In this document: positions 45,027 through 56,118 of the stretch, piece after piece
Layout of the letters: each line of letters begins with the position of its first letter
Position numbering within the stretch: the stretch's first letter is position 1
Source: Streptomyces sp. CBMA291
GTDB lineage: Bacteria; Actinomycetota; Actinomycetes; Streptomycetales; Streptomycetaceae
Assembly: GCF_014596525.1 (NCBI RefSeq)
Contig: NZ_MSJP01000083.1
Span: forward strand, 124,001-188,000
Direction of reading: 5' to 3'
DNA: 64,000 nucleotides
Program-made: the position numbers and the translations under genes
Notes under the pieces: generated by a model
The model's input: the letters and a program-made list of their open reading frames with translations, nothing else
The model's database searches: none
What the model was told of the DNA's origin: nothing

Positions 45027-47026
45027 GTGAAACCGCTCATCGGACGCATTCCCGTCCTGGACGTCCGCCCCCTCGTCGACTGCGGCAGGCGCCCCGCGAA
45101 GGCGGTGGTCGGCGAAGCCTTCGAGGTGACGGCGACCGTCTTCCGCGAGGGGCACGACGCCGTCGCCGCCAACGTCGTGCTCCGGGGGCCCTCGGGCCGG
45201 CCGGGTCCCTGGACGCCGATGCGCGAAGCGGCCGAGGGCACCGACCGGTGGGTGGCCGAGGTCGCCCCGGACGCCGAGGGCCTCTGGACGTACGCCGTCG
45301 AGGCGTGGAGCGATCCGCTGGCGACCTGGCGGCATGTGGCGGGGATCAAGATTCCGGCGGGGATCGATTCGGAACTGGTCCTCGCCGAGGGCGCGGAGCT
45401 GCACGAGCGGGCCGCGAAGGGCGTTCCGAAGAAGGGCGGCGGCCGGGAGTCGGTGCTCGCGGCGGCGGACGCGCTGCGGGACGGCTCGCGCCCGGCGGCG
45501 GCGCGGCTCGCGGCGGCGCTCGCCCCCCGGGTGACCGGTTTCCTGGACCGGTATCCGCTGCGCGAACTGCTCTCCTCCTCCCCGGCGTTGCCGCTGCGGG
45601 TCGAGCGCGAGCGGGCGCTCTACGGTTCCTGGTACGAGTTCTTCCCCCGCTCGGAGGGGGTGCGGAAGGTCCGGGGGCGTACGGTCCCCGGGAACTTCCG
45701 TACGGCCGCCGAGCGGCTTCCGGCGGTCGCGGCGATGGGCTTCGACGTGGTGTACCTGCCGCCGGTGCACCCGATCGGCGAGACCCACCGCAAGGGCCCG
45801 GACAACGCGCTTTCGGCGGCTCCGCACGATGTGGGCGTGCCGTGGGCGATCGGTTCCCCGGAGGGCGGGCACGACGCGCTCCACCCGGATCTGGGCACCT
45901 TCGAGGACTTCGACGCGTTCGTGGCGCGAGCCGGGGAACTGCGTCTTGAGGTCGCGCTCGACTTCGCGCTCCAGTGCTCGCCGGACCACCCGTGGGTGGA
46001 GAAGCACCCGGAGTGGTTCCACCGGCGTCCGGACGGTTCGATCGCGTACGCGGAGAACCCGCCGAAGAAGTACCAGGACATCTACCCGATCGCGTTCGAC
46101 GGCCCCGGGGTGATGGACGAGATCGTCGCGGAGACCGTGCGGGTGCTGCGGTTCTGGATGGACCGGGGGGTGCGGATCTTCCGGGTGGACAATCCGCACA
46201 CCAAGCCGGTGGTGTTCTGGGAGCGGGTGATCGGCGAGGTCAACGCGGCCGATCCGGACGTGGTGTTCCTGGCGGAGGCGTTCACCCGTCCGGCGATGCT
46301 GCGGACGCTCGGCGCGATCGGTTTCCAGCAGTCGTACACGTACTTCACCTGGCGCAACACCAAGGAGGAGCTGACCGCGTACCTGACGGAGCTGACCGGC
46401 GACTCGGCGGCGGTGGTGCGGCCGAACTTCTTCGTGAACACGCCGGACATCCTGCACGCGTACCTCCAGGAGGGCGGGCGGCCCGCGTTCGAGGCGCGGG
46501 CGGTGCTCGCGGCGACGCTTTCGCCCTCGTGGGGCATGTACGCCGGGTACGAGCTGTGCGAGAACACCCCGCTGAAGGACGGCAGCGAGGAGTACCTGCA
46601 CTCGGAGAAGTACCAACTGCGTCCGCGTGACTGGGAGTCGGCGGAGCGGGCGGGGGCGACGATCACCCCGCTGATCACCGCCCTCAACCGGATCCGGCGC
46701 CGCCACCCGGCGCTGCGCCGCCTGCGGAACCTGACGTTCCACGACACGGACAACCCGCGGGTGATCGCGTACAGCAAGCACGCGGGCGCGGACACCGTCC
46801 TGGTGGTCGTCAACCTCGACCCGCACCACACCCAGGAGGCGACGCTCTCGTTGGACATGGCGGCGCTCGGCCTCGACCGGCACGAGACCGTGCCGGTGCG
46901 CGACGAGCTCACCGGCGAGACCTATCACTGGGGCAGGGCCAGCTATGTGCGCCTGGAACCGGGCGTCACGCCCGCGCACATCCTCGTCCTGCGACCGTCC
47001 CCGCAGACCGGAGGGTCACCCACCTC

Positions 47027-47030
<4 letters not shown>
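45027..47030 (+). CDS. glgE: Alpha-1,4-glucan:maltose-1-phosphate maltosyltransferase GlgE (GH13_3)
   Basis: 667 residues from a GTG. An N-terminal domain (IGRIPVLDVRPLVDCGRRPA) and helical insert precede the barrel with GlgE-type landmarks: LYGSWYEFFPRSEG, FDVVYLPPVHPIG, ALDFALQCSPDHPWV, VRIFRVDNPHTKPVVFW (nucleophile Asp), VVFLAEAFTRP (acid Glu) and NFFVNTPDILHAYL. It extends linear alpha-1,4-glucan with maltosyl units from maltose-1-phosphate. The stop overlaps the treS start (ATGA). Donor supply comes from pep2 in the same operon and branching from glgB. Confidence 0.95.
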
Positions 47031-48721
<1,691 letters not shown>

Positions 48722-48771
48722 GCCAGCGCCAGTTCCGCACCCGGCCGGCCCACGGCCGGTTCCGCCCGCAC

Positions 48772-48800
48772 CGGGTGGGACGGTCACCCCGTCCCACCCG
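48772..48800 (+). terminator. Hairpin between treS and pep2 (possible partial terminator or mRNA-processing site)
   Basis: Perfect 12-bp stem (CGGGTGGGACGG / CCGTCCCACCCG) with a 5-base loop in the 285-base treS-pep2 gap. A copy of CCCACCCGTGAGCGCC follows each side (48793 and about 48821). It could lower expression of pep2-glgB relative to glgE-treS. Confidence 0.6.
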
Positions 48801-49007
48801 TGAGCGCCACGCACCCCGCCCCACCCGTGAGCGCCGCGCGTCGCCCGCCCCTCAGGTCCATCCGGGCCTTCTTGCCGGACCCATACGGATCTTCCCCCTC
48901 CGACACGTCCCGCACATCCGGACAGCCCCAGCCGCCATCCGGGACACTCTGCGCATTTGAACGCACACGACAGTCGACTGCGTGCCCCGGGGAAAGGACG
49001 CGATGCC

Positions 49008-50357
49008 ATGACGGAGACCGCATCCACCACCCGGGCGCCGGACGCCCTCCTGCACTCCCTCGCCCCCCTGCTCCACGCCTGGCTGCCCAGGCAACGCTGG
49101 TTCGCGGGCAAGGGCCGCCGGGTCACCGGCTTCACCCTGGAAAGCGCCACCGAGCTGCTGCCCCTCGACGGCACGGGCCCCGGTCTGCTCCATCTCCTCC
49201 TCGGAGTCGACCAGCCGGGCCGCCCGGCGGGCTCGCCCCCCGACTGCTACCAACTCCTCCTGGGCGTCAGGAGCCAACTCCCGCCCCGGCTCGCCCCCGC
49301 CCTCATCGGACGGCTCCGGCAGGGCCCCCTCGCCGGCCGCGCCGTCTACGAGGGACTGCGCGATCCCCGGCTCGCCGGGCTCCTCTACGAGCGGCTGCGC
49401 GCCCCCGGCAGGACCGGCCCGCTGCGCTTCCACGCCACCACCGCCCTGCCCCCCGGACTCGCCCCCCGGATGCTCGACGCCGAACAGTCCAACTCCTCCC
49501 TGGTCTACGGGGACTCGTACATCCTGAAGATCTTCCGCCGGGTCAGCCCCGGGGCCAATCCCGACCTCGAACTCCCCCTCGCCCTCGCCCGCGCGGGCTG
49601 CGCCCGCGTCCCCGCCCCCGTCGCCTGGTTCGAGTCGGGGGCCGCGACCCTCGGCGTCCTCCAGCCCTATCTGCGCGGCTCCCGCGACGGCTGGCGGCTC
49701 GCCCTCGACGCCCTCGCCGACGGGCGCGAGTTCGGCGCCGAGGCACGCGCCCTCGGCCGGGCCACCGCCGAGGTCCACCTCGCCCTCGCGGACGCGCTGC
49801 CCGCCCGCCGCCTCCAGCGCGCCGAGACCCGGAGCCTGGCCGCCGCCATGGACCGCAGGCTCCACGCCGCCGCGCAGGCCGTCCCCGCGCTCCTGCCGTA
49901 CGTGCCGGGGCTGCGGGCCGTCTTCGCGGCGGCGAGCGGCACCCACGGCGGCGGCACGCTCCAGCGCGTCCACGGCGATCTGCACCTGGGCCAGACCCTG
50001 CGGGGCTCCGACGGCGGCTGGGCCGTCATCGACTTCGAGGGCGAACCGGCGAAACCGATCGACGAGCGGCGCAGACCCCAGCCCACCGTCCGCGACGTCG
50101 CCGGGATGCTCCGCTCCTTCGACTACGCGGCCCGCACCCACCGCCCCTGGAACGCGGACTGGGCGACCCGCTGCCGGGCCGCCTACTGCACCGGATACGC
50201 CGAGGTCGCGGGCGCCGACCCGCGCACCGACCCGGCGCTGCTGCGCGCCTACGAGACGGACAAGGCCGTGTACGAGGTGGTGTACGAGGCCCGGCACCGC
50301 CCGGACTGGCTCCCGGTCCCGATGTCCGCGATCGAACGCCTCTCGGCCGCCCTGTGA
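49008..50357 (+). CDS. pep2: Maltokinase (Pep2/Mak)
   Basis: 449 residues from the ATG at 49008, with AAAGGA upstream. N-terminal cap WLPRQRWFAGKGRRVTG is diagnostic of maltokinases; EQSNSSLVYGDSYILKIFRR holds the ATP lysine; LQRVHGDLHLGQTLRG is the catalytic Brenner motif and AVIDFEGEPAKPIDERRRP the metal motif. It phosphorylates maltose at C1 using ATP to give maltose-1-phosphate for GlgE. Here it is a separate gene, not fused to TreS. Confidence 0.93.
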   Translation: MTETASTTRAPDALLHSLAPLLHAWLPRQRWFAGKGRRVTGFTLESATELLPLDGTGPGLLHLLLGVDQPGRPAGSPPDCYQLLLGVRSQLPPRLAPALIGRLRQGPLAGRAVYEGLRDPRLAGLLYERLRAPGRTGPLRFHATTALPPGLAPRMLDAEQSNSSLVYGDSYILKIFRRVSPGANPDLELPLALARAGCARVPAPVAWFESGAATLGVLQPYLRGSRDGWRLALDALADGREFGAEARALGRATAEVHLALADALPARRLQRAETRSLAAAMDRRLHAAAQAVPALLPYVPGLRAVFAAASGTHGGGTLQRVHGDLHLGQTLRGSDGGWAVIDFEGEPAKPIDERRRPQPTVRDVAGMLRSFDYAARTHRPWNADWATRCRAAYCTGYAEVAGADPRTDPALLRAYETDKAVYEVVYEARHRPDWLPVPMSAIERLSAAL

Positions 50358-50431
50358 CCCCGCACCGGCCGGACCCGGCCGGCGGACCACCCCCGCACCC
50401 CGCATCCCGTACCCCTCCAGGAGGCACCCCG

Positions 50432-52684
50432 GTGACCGCCCGCCCCGCAGGCAAGTCGGCCCGCAACACCCCGTCCCCCGCCACGCCCCGGAAGGCGCCG
50501 CCGCTCGACCCGGGCGACCGGGCGCGGCTGCTCGCCGGGGAGCACCACGACCCGCACGGGGTCCTCGGCGCGCATCCGGTCAGGGGCGGGGTCGTCCTCC
50601 GGGCGCTGCGCCCGTGGGCGAAGGAGGTGACCGCCCTCGTCCGGGGCGGGCGCGTCCCGCTGCGCTCCGAGGGCGACGGGCTGTTCTCCGTGTTCCTGCC
50701 CCGGCTGCGGAAGGTGCCCGCGTACCGGCTCGCGGTCCGGTACGACGGGGCACCGGAGCTGGTCACGGAGGATCCGTACCGCTTCCTGCCCTCCCTCGGC
50801 GAGCTGGATCTGCATCTGATCGGCGAGGGGCGGCACGAGGAGCTGTGGACGGCGCTCGGCTCCCGGATCCTGACCCACGGCGGGGTCGCGGGGACGCGGT
50901 TCGCGGTGTGGGCGCCGAACGCCCGGGGGGTCCGCGTCACCGGCGACTTCACGCACTGGGACGGCACGGCCCTGCCGATGCGCTCGCTGGGCTCGACGGG
51001 CGTGTGGGAGCTGTTCGTGCCGGGCGTCGGGGAGGGCGCGCTCTACAAGTACGACATCGCCCGGCCGGACGGGACGCACACCGTCCGGGCCGATCCGATG
51101 GCCCGCCGCACCGAGTGCCCGCCGGACACGGCGTCGGTCGTCACCGCCTCCCACCACGCCTGGGAGGACGCGGAGTGGATGGCGAAGCGCGGCGCGCGCC
51201 CGCACCACGAGGCGCCGCTCTCGGTGTACGAGGTGCACCTGCCGTCCTGGCGGCCGGGGCTCGGCTACCGGGAGCTTGCGGAGCAACTCCCCGCGTACGT
51301 CAGGGATCTGGGCTTCACGCATGTGGAGCTGATGCCGGTGACCGAGCATCCGTTCGGCGGTTCCTGGGGCTATCAGGTGACCGGCTTCTACGCGCCGACG
51401 GCCCGGCTCGGCACCCCGGACGACTTCCGGTTCCTGGTGGACGCGCTGCACCGGGCGGGCATCGGGGTCCTGATGGACTGGGTCCCGGCGCACTTCCCCA
51501 AGGACGACTGGGCGCTCGCCGAGTTCGACGGGCGTCCGCTGTACGAGCACCCGGACCCGCGCCGCTCGCACCACCCGGACTGGGGGACCCTGGAGTTCGA
51601 CTACGGGCGCACGGAGGTGCGGAACTTCCTGGTGGCCAACGCCGTGTACTGGTGCCAGGAGTTCCACATCGACGGCCTCCGGGTGGACGCGGTGGCGTCG
51701 ATGCTCTACCTGGACTACTCGCGGGAGTACGGCGAGTGGACGCCGAACGAGCACGGCGGGCGGGAGAACCCGGACGCGGTGGCCTTCCTCCAGGAGATGA
51801 ACGCGACCCTGTACCGGCGCTGCCCGGGAATCGTGACCTTCGCCGAGGAGTCCACCGCCTGGGACGGGGTGACCCGGGCGACCGACCAGGTGGGTCCTGG
51901 CGGCTTCGGCGGCCTCGGCTTCGGCATGAAGTGGAACATGGGGTGGATGCACGACTCCCTGGAGTACATGACGAAGGAGCCGGTGCACCGCAAGTACCAC
52001 CACCACGAGATGACCTTCTCGATGGTGTACGCGTACAGCGAGAACTACATCCTGCCGATCTCCCACGACGAGGTGGTGCACGGCAAGCGGGCCCTGGTGT
52101 CGAAGATGCCGGGCGACTGGTGGCAGCGGCGGGCGAACCACCGCGCGTATCTCGGTTTCATGTGGGCCCACCCGGGCAAGCAGCTCCTCTACATGGGGCA
52201 GGAGTTCGCCCAGGGCTCGGAGTGGTCGGCGGACCACGGCCCCGACTGGTGGCTGCTCGACCCGGCGTACGGGGCGGAGGCCGACCACCGGGGGGTACGG
52301 GACCTGGTCCGCGACCTGAACACGGTGTACACGGCGGCGCCCGAGCTGTGGGAGCGCGACACCTCCCCGGAGGGCTTCCAGTGGGTGGCGGGTGACGCGG
52401 CGGAGGACAACGTCTTCGCGTTCCTGCGCTTCGACGCCGCCGGTGCGCCGCTGCTCGCCGTGTCGAACTTCTCGCCGGTGGTACGGCACGACTACCGGCT
52501 GGGGGTGCCGGAGGAGGTGGTGGCCTGGTCGGAGGTGCTGAACACGGACTCCGGCCGGTACGGCGGGAGCGACGTGGCGGGGCGGGACCCGGTGAAGGCG
52601 GAGTCCGTGCCGCACCACGGGCGGGCGGCCAGCATCCGGATGACGCTGCCGCCGCTCGCGACGGTGTGGCTGCGGCCCTGCTGA
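50432..52684 (+). CDS. glgB: 1,4-alpha-glucan branching enzyme GlgB
   Basis: 750 residues from the GTG at 50432, preceded by CAGGAGG. N1 domain (LLAGEHHDPHGVLGAHPV), CBM48 (THGGVAGTRFAVWAPNARGV), GH13 barrel with FTHVELMPVTEHPF, IGVLMDWVPAHFPKD, IDGLRVDAVASMLYLDYSR (nucleophile Asp), IVTFAEESTAWDGVT (acid Glu) and LPISHDEVVHGK, then the C-terminal beta domain. It cuts alpha-1,4 chains and forms alpha-1,6 branches, the last step of the GlgE route. A shared hairpin separates it from the convergent helR. Confidence 0.95.
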   Translation: MTARPAGKSARNTPSPATPRKAPPLDPGDRARLLAGEHHDPHGVLGAHPVRGGVVLRALRPWAKEVTALVRGGRVPLRSEGDGLFSVFLPRLRKVPAYRLAVRYDGAPELVTEDPYRFLPSLGELDLHLIGEGRHEELWTALGSRILTHGGVAGTRFAVWAPNARGVRVTGDFTHWDGTALPMRSLGSTGVWELFVPGVGEGALYKYDIARPDGTHTVRADPMARRTECPPDTASVVTASHHAWEDAEWMAKRGARPHHEAPLSVYEVHLPSWRPGLGYRELAEQLPAYVRDLGFTHVELMPVTEHPFGGSWGYQVTGFYAPTARLGTPDDFRFLVDALHRAGIGVLMDWVPAHFPKDDWALAEFDGRPLYEHPDPRRSHHPDWGTLEFDYGRTEVRNFLVANAVYWCQEFHIDGLRVDAVASMLYLDYSREYGEWTPNEHGGRENPDAVAFLQEMNATLYRRCPGIVTFAEESTAWDGVTRATDQVGPGGFGGLGFGMKWNMGWMHDSLEYMTKEPVHRKYHHHEMTFSMVYAYSENYILPISHDEVVHGKRALVSKMPGDWWQRRANHRAYLGFMWAHPGKQLLYMGQEFAQGSEWSADHGPDWWLLDPAYGAEADHRGVRDLVRDLNTVYTAAPELWERDTSPEGFQWVAGDAAEDNVFAFLRFDAAGAPLLAVSNFSPVVRHDYRLGVPEEVVAWSEVLNTDSGRYGGSDVAGRDPVKAESVPHHGRAASIRMTLPPLATVWLRPC

Positions 52685-52699
52685 GCAGGACCTCCGCCG

Positions 52700-52731
52700 C
52701 CGGGCGGGGCCGCTCGCGCGGTCCCGCCCGG
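52700..52731. terminator. Bidirectional hairpin between glgB and helR
   Basis: 13-bp stem with one G-U pair (CCGGGCGGGGCCG / CGGTCCCGCCCGG), 6-base loop, placed between convergent stops at 52684 and 52745. Confidence 0.8.
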
Positions 52732-52744
52732 GGGTGGGCGGGGG

Positions 52745-54988
52745 TCAGTCGCGGGGCGCGCGGCGGATGATCCCGAGGCGCTGGGTGGCCCGGGTCAGCG
52801 CCACGTACAGGTCGTTGACGCCGTGCGCGGCGCCGTCGACGATGCCCTCCGGGTCGACCACCAGGACCGTGTCGAACTCCAGGCCCTTGGCCTGCCGGGG
52901 GTCGAGCAGCACCACCGGGCGGGTGAGGTCGGGGCCCGGTCCGTGCGCCGCGTCCGGCACGGCGGCGGCCAGGGCGGGGAGCAGCGCGGGCGGGGCGACG
53001 ACGGCGGTCCGGCCCTCCTCGCGCCGTTCGGCCGCGACGGCGTCGGCGGTCTCCTTGACCGGGTCGTCGACAGTGCGGTCCCAGGGCTCGGTGCCGGTGG
53101 AGCGCACGGAGCGGGGCGGTTCGAAGCCGGGGTCCTGGGTCCGCCGGACCTCGGCGGCGACGGCCATGATCTCGGCGGGCGTGCGGTAGTTGACGCCGAG
53201 GCGGACCAGTTCCCAGCGGTCGTCGACGTAGGGGCCGAGGATGTCCTGCCAGGCGCCGACTCCGGCCGGGTCGCCGGTCTGGGCGGGGTCGCCGACCAGG
53301 GTCATCGAGCGGCTGGGGCTGCGGCGCATGAGGAGCCGCCAGGTCATCGCGGAGAGTTCCTGGGCCTCGTCGACGATGATGTGGCCGAAGGCCCAGGTGC
53401 GGTCGGCGGCGGCGCGCTCGGCGGCGGTGCGGTGGTCGGCCTCCTCGTGGCGCTCGGCGAAGCGTTCGGCGTCGATGATGTCGTGGGCGGAGAGGACCTC
53501 GGAGGCCTCCTCGTCCTGTTCCGTCTTGTCCTCGAACTCGTAGGTGCGCGAGGCGTAGGAGACGTCGAGGACGCCCTGCGCGTACTGGATCTGCTTCTGC
53601 CGCTCCGCCTCCTCGGCGGCGCGGGCGGCGGAGTCGTCCTCGCCGAGGAGTTCGGCGGCCTCGTCGAGCAGCGGTACGTCGGCGGGGGTCCAGGGTCCGC
53701 CGTCGCGCCGGATCACGGCCGCGTCCGCCTCGGGGAGGTGGGTGGGGTCGGTCAGGTAGTCGGCGAGGAACTCGCGCGGGGTGAGTTCGGGCCACAGGGT
53801 GTCGATGGCCGCGTGGACCTCGGGGTTGGCGGCGATGCCCTTGGCGAGCAGCGCGATGTCGTCGGGGCCGAGGAAGTTGGGGCCGCCGTAGGGGTCGGCG
53901 CCGATGCGGTCGGCGAGCTGCGCGGCGAGCGCGTCGAGGACGCGGAAGACGAAGTAGGGGCGGGCCAGGTTGTGCGGGAGGGCGGTCTCGCGGGCCTTGT
54001 GGCGGGCTTCGAGGGCCATGTCCCAGTCGATGAGGAGGTCGCCGTCCTCGTGCGGGACGACGAGCGGTGCGTCGCGCTCGGGTACCCGCTGGCGGTCCCG
54101 TACGGCGGCGGCGAGCGCTCCCGCCATGGCGAGGGAGCCCTTGACGGCGGCGGCGCGGGGGGTGTCGGTGCCGGTGGCGCGGACGCCGGGGAAGAGTTCG
54201 GCGGGGGTGGCGAGGAGGACGCCGGTCTCGCCGAGGGAGGGCAGCACGTTGCCGATGTAGCCGAGGAAGGCGGGGTTGGGGCCGACGATGAGGACGGCGC
54301 GGCGGGCCAGCTGCTCGCGGTGGGCGTAGAGGAGGTAGGCGGCCCGGTGCAGGGCGACGGCCGTCTTGCCGGTGCCGGGTCCGCCCTCGACGACGAGGAC
54401 GCCCCGGTGCGGGGAGCGGATGATGGCGTCCTGCTCGGCCTGGATGGTCTGCACGATGTCGTGCATGCGTCCGGTGCGGGCCGCGTCGAGGGCGGCCAGC
54501 AGCACCTCGTCGGCGTCGCGGCTCTCGTGGCCGGTGCGGGTGGCGTCGGCGAGGTCGAGGACCTCGTCGTGGAGGGCGGTGACGGTACGGCCCCGGGTGG
54601 TGAGGTGCCGGCGGCGGGAGAGGCCCATCGGCTCGTGGCCGGTGGCGAGGTAGAAGGGGCGGGCGATCTCGGCGCGCCAGTCGACCACGAGCGGGGTGCG
54701 CTGCGGGTCGTCCTCGCGGATGCCGAGGCGGCCGATGTGGTGGTCTCGCCCGTCACGGAAGACGAGCCGTCCGAAGCAGAGTCCGCTCTCGCCCTCGTTG
54801 AGCGCGGTGAGCAGCCCGGACTGCTCGGCGACGAGCACGTCCCGTTCGAGCCTGCCCTGGGCGCTGCCGACCCCGGGGGTGCGCAGGGCACGCCCGACGG
54901 CGGCCTCGGCCTCGTCCCTCAGGTCGTCGAGCCGTGCGTAGAGATCGGTGATGAATTGCTGTTCTTTCCGAAATTCCTCGGTTGACAA
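52745..54988 (-). CDS. helR: HelR/HelD-like superfamily 1 ATPase (RNA polymerase recycling and rifamycin-protection motor)
   Basis: 747 residues from a TTG at 54986-54988; GGGAG six bases upstream supports this start and no ATG or GTG is near. The N-terminal coiled coil (EEFRKEQQFITDLYARLDDL) is typical of the HelD arm that enters the RNA polymerase secondary channel. Walker A EGGPGTGKTAVALH near residue 201, HIIVDEAQELSAM (Walker B), TLVGDPAQTGDP, GVNYRTPAEIM and LYVALTRATQRLGI are UvrD-type motifs III-VI. HelD-class proteins pull RNA polymerase off nucleic acids; Streptomyces HelR is known to remove rifamycin from the enzyme. Whether this is the HelR or the general HelD subtype needs phylogeny. 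Confidence 0.82.
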   Translation of the reverse strand: MSTEEFRKEQQFITDLYARLDDLRDEAEAAVGRALRTPGVGSAQGRLERDVLVAEQSGLLTALNEGESGLCFGRLVFRDGRDHHIGRLGIREDDPQRTPLVVDWRAEIARPFYLATGHEPMGLSRRRHLTTRGRTVTALHDEVLDLADATRTGHESRDADEVLLAALDAARTGRMHDIVQTIQAEQDAIIRSPHRGVLVVEGGPGTGKTAVALHRAAYLLYAHREQLARRAVLIVGPNPAFLGYIGNVLPSLGETGVLLATPAELFPGVRATGTDTPRAAAVKGSLAMAGALAAAVRDRQRVPERDAPLVVPHEDGDLLIDWDMALEARHKARETALPHNLARPYFVFRVLDALAAQLADRIGADPYGGPNFLGPDDIALLAKGIAANPEVHAAIDTLWPELTPREFLADYLTDPTHLPEADAAVIRRDGGPWTPADVPLLDEAAELLGEDDSAARAAEEAERQKQIQYAQGVLDVSYASRTYEFEDKTEQDEEASEVLSAHDIIDAERFAERHEEADHRTAAERAAADRTWAFGHIIVDEAQELSAMTWRLLMRRSPSRSMTLVGDPAQTGDPAGVGAWQDILGPYVDDRWELVRLGVNYRTPAEIMAVAAEVRRTQDPGFEPPRSVRSTGTEPWDRTVDDPVKETADAVAAERREEGRTAVVAPPALLPALAAAVPDAAHGPGPDLTRPVVLLDPRQAKGLEFDTVLVVDPEGIVDGAAHGVNDLYVALTRATQRLGIIRRAPRD

Positions 54989-55074
54989 TTCGACTCCCGG
55001 CGCGATACAGTGTGTTTATTGAACTTCTCCGTGGCTGCGTCGTGTCCAGGCACGGAATCTCTCAATATACGCGA

Positions 55075-55113
55075 GGAAATACCCCGACTGTCAATTCTAG
55101 TCGGGGTATTTCC
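55075..55113 (-). terminator. Hairpin terminator of the MerR/thioredoxin operon
   Basis: Perfect 15-bp stem (GGAAATACCCCGACT / AGTCGGGGTATTTCC) with a 9-base loop and an AT-rich base, 37 bases past the thioredoxin stop and upstream of helR. Confidence 0.8.
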
Positions 55114-55149
55114 GTATGCCCTGGGGAAGTCGCCGTGCGGCTCGCCCGG

Positions 55150-55539
55150 CTAGTCGAGGGCGTCCGCCAGATCCTCCAGGAGGCGGCGCTTGGCTCGGCT
55201 GCCCACGAGGGACCGCACCGGCTCGCCCGCCCGGAACAGCAGCATCGTGGGCGCCGAGAGCACCCCGTAGCGCAGGGCCGTCTCCGGATTGTGGTCCAGG
55301 TCGATCTCCGCGACCCGCAGCCGGTCCGCCTCCTCCGCCGCGACCGCCCTGAGCACCGGCTTCATCTGCCGGCAGGGCCCGCACCAGTCGGCGGTGAACT
55401 CCACCAGGACCGGAAGCCCGGACTCCCGCACCACCGCGTCGAAGTCCGCGTCCGTGAGCTGGAGCACGCCTCCCGCGGCGGTCGCGGCCGTGTCCTCCGT
55501 CGTCCCTGTCGTCGTCCCTGTCGTCATCGCTGTCGTCAT
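55150..55539 (-). CDS. Thioredoxin
   Basis: 129 residues. After a Thr/Gly-rich leader of about 25 residues (TTGTTTGTTEDTAATAAGG, partly from a 15-base DNA repeat) comes the thioredoxin fold with VEFTADWCGPCRQMKP (active-site WCGPC near residue 52), cis-Pro in GVLSAPTMLLF and the end helix. It reduces disulfides in the cytoplasm. Its start overlaps the MerR stop, so it is the downstream gene of an autoregulated MerR operon, which suggests it is induced by the stress the MerR protein senses. Confidence 0.92.
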   Translation of the reverse strand: MTTAMTTGTTTGTTEDTAATAAGGVLQLTDADFDAVVRESGLPVLVEFTADWCGPCRQMKPVLRAVAAEEADRLRVAEIDLDHNPETALRYGVLSAPTMLLFRAGEPVRSLVGSRAKRRLLEDLADALD

Positions 55540-55973
55540 CGCTGTCGTCCTTCCGTCTCAGGGGCCCCTTCCGGGCCCGCCCCCACTCCGAGTTCGCACC
55601 GGGGCTCCGTACCGTGCGGCAGCTCCGCCTCGGCCCGCAGCAGCTGGGCGCCGACCTCCGCGCGTACGTCCCGGAGCCGGTCGATCAGACCGTCCAGCTC
55701 GGCGAGCTTGCGCCGGTAGACGGCGATCGACGCCGGGCAGGAGTCGCCCGCCGGGTGGCCCGCGCGCAGGCAGTCGACGAACGGCCGCGTCTCCTCCAGG
55801 TCGAACCCGAACGCCTGGAGGGTCCTGATCTCCTGGAGAAGCCGCAGGTCGGCGTCGTCGTAGGTGCGGTGCCCCCGCTCGGTACGGCGCGCGGTCAGCA
55901 GACCGCGGGACTCGTAGTACCGCAGAGTCCGGGTGGTGGTCCCGGCCCGCTCGGCCAGCTCTCCGATGCGCAT
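55536..55973 (-). CDS. MerR-family transcriptional regulator
   Basis: 145 residues from the ATG at 55971-55973 (MRIGELAERAGTTTRTLRYY). Winged HTH 1-70 with the RTLRYYESRGLLTARRTERG signature, a dimerisation helix (AELDGLIDRLRDVRAEVGAQ) and two cysteines in the effector region (FVDCLRAGHPAGDSCPAS, about residues 78 and 88) that could sense metal or thiol state. Expected to bend the promoter with the 19-base spacer just upstream and activate its own operon with thioredoxin. mRNA is probably leaderless because the -10 element is seven bases from the ATG. Confidence 0.9.
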   Translation of the reverse strand: MRIGELAERAGTTTRTLRYYESRGLLTARRTERGHRTYDDADLRLLQEIRTLQAFGFDLEETRPFVDCLRAGHPAGDSCPASIAVYRRKLAELDGLIDRLRDVRAEVGAQLLRAEAELPHGTEPRCELGVGAGPEGAPETEGRQR

Positions 55974-56014
55974 GTCCCCGACCGTATGCCTTGACGTGGA
56001 CGTCAAGGCAAGGG
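55974..56014 (-). promoter_or_regulatory. MerR-type promoter and operator
   Basis: On the minus strand: TTGCCT (-35), a 19-base spacer, TACGGT (-10), then seven bases to the MerR ATG. The spacer and -35 edge contain the inverted repeat CCTTGACG-TCCA-CGTCAAGG (55989-56008, + strand CCTTGACGTGGACGTCAAGG). A 19-base spacer with a centred dyad is the hallmark of MerR-activated promoters. Confidence 0.75.
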
Positions 56015-56024
56015 ACGGATCGAG

Positions 56025-56118
56025 AGCCGGGGAGGCGGGCTGCGGGCTCGGGCTGCGGGGATACGGGCTGCGGGATACGGGCTCGGCCGGTGGGGATATG
56101 GATTCGGGCGGTGGGGTG
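56025..56118 (-). repeat. Degenerate repeats just downstream of the Lrp gene
   Basis: Several copies of GGGCTGCGGG(GA)TACGGGCT-type units follow the Lrp stop at 56119 on the minus strand and reach the MerR promoter area. Confidence 0.55.

Noticed and set aside
54982..55011. TTGACA-18-TACAGT, a near-consensus sigma70 promoter on the + strand
   Set aside because: TTGACAA is simply the reverse complement of the helR start TTGTCAA, and no + strand gene follows; an antisense transcript cannot be excluded, but there is no support.
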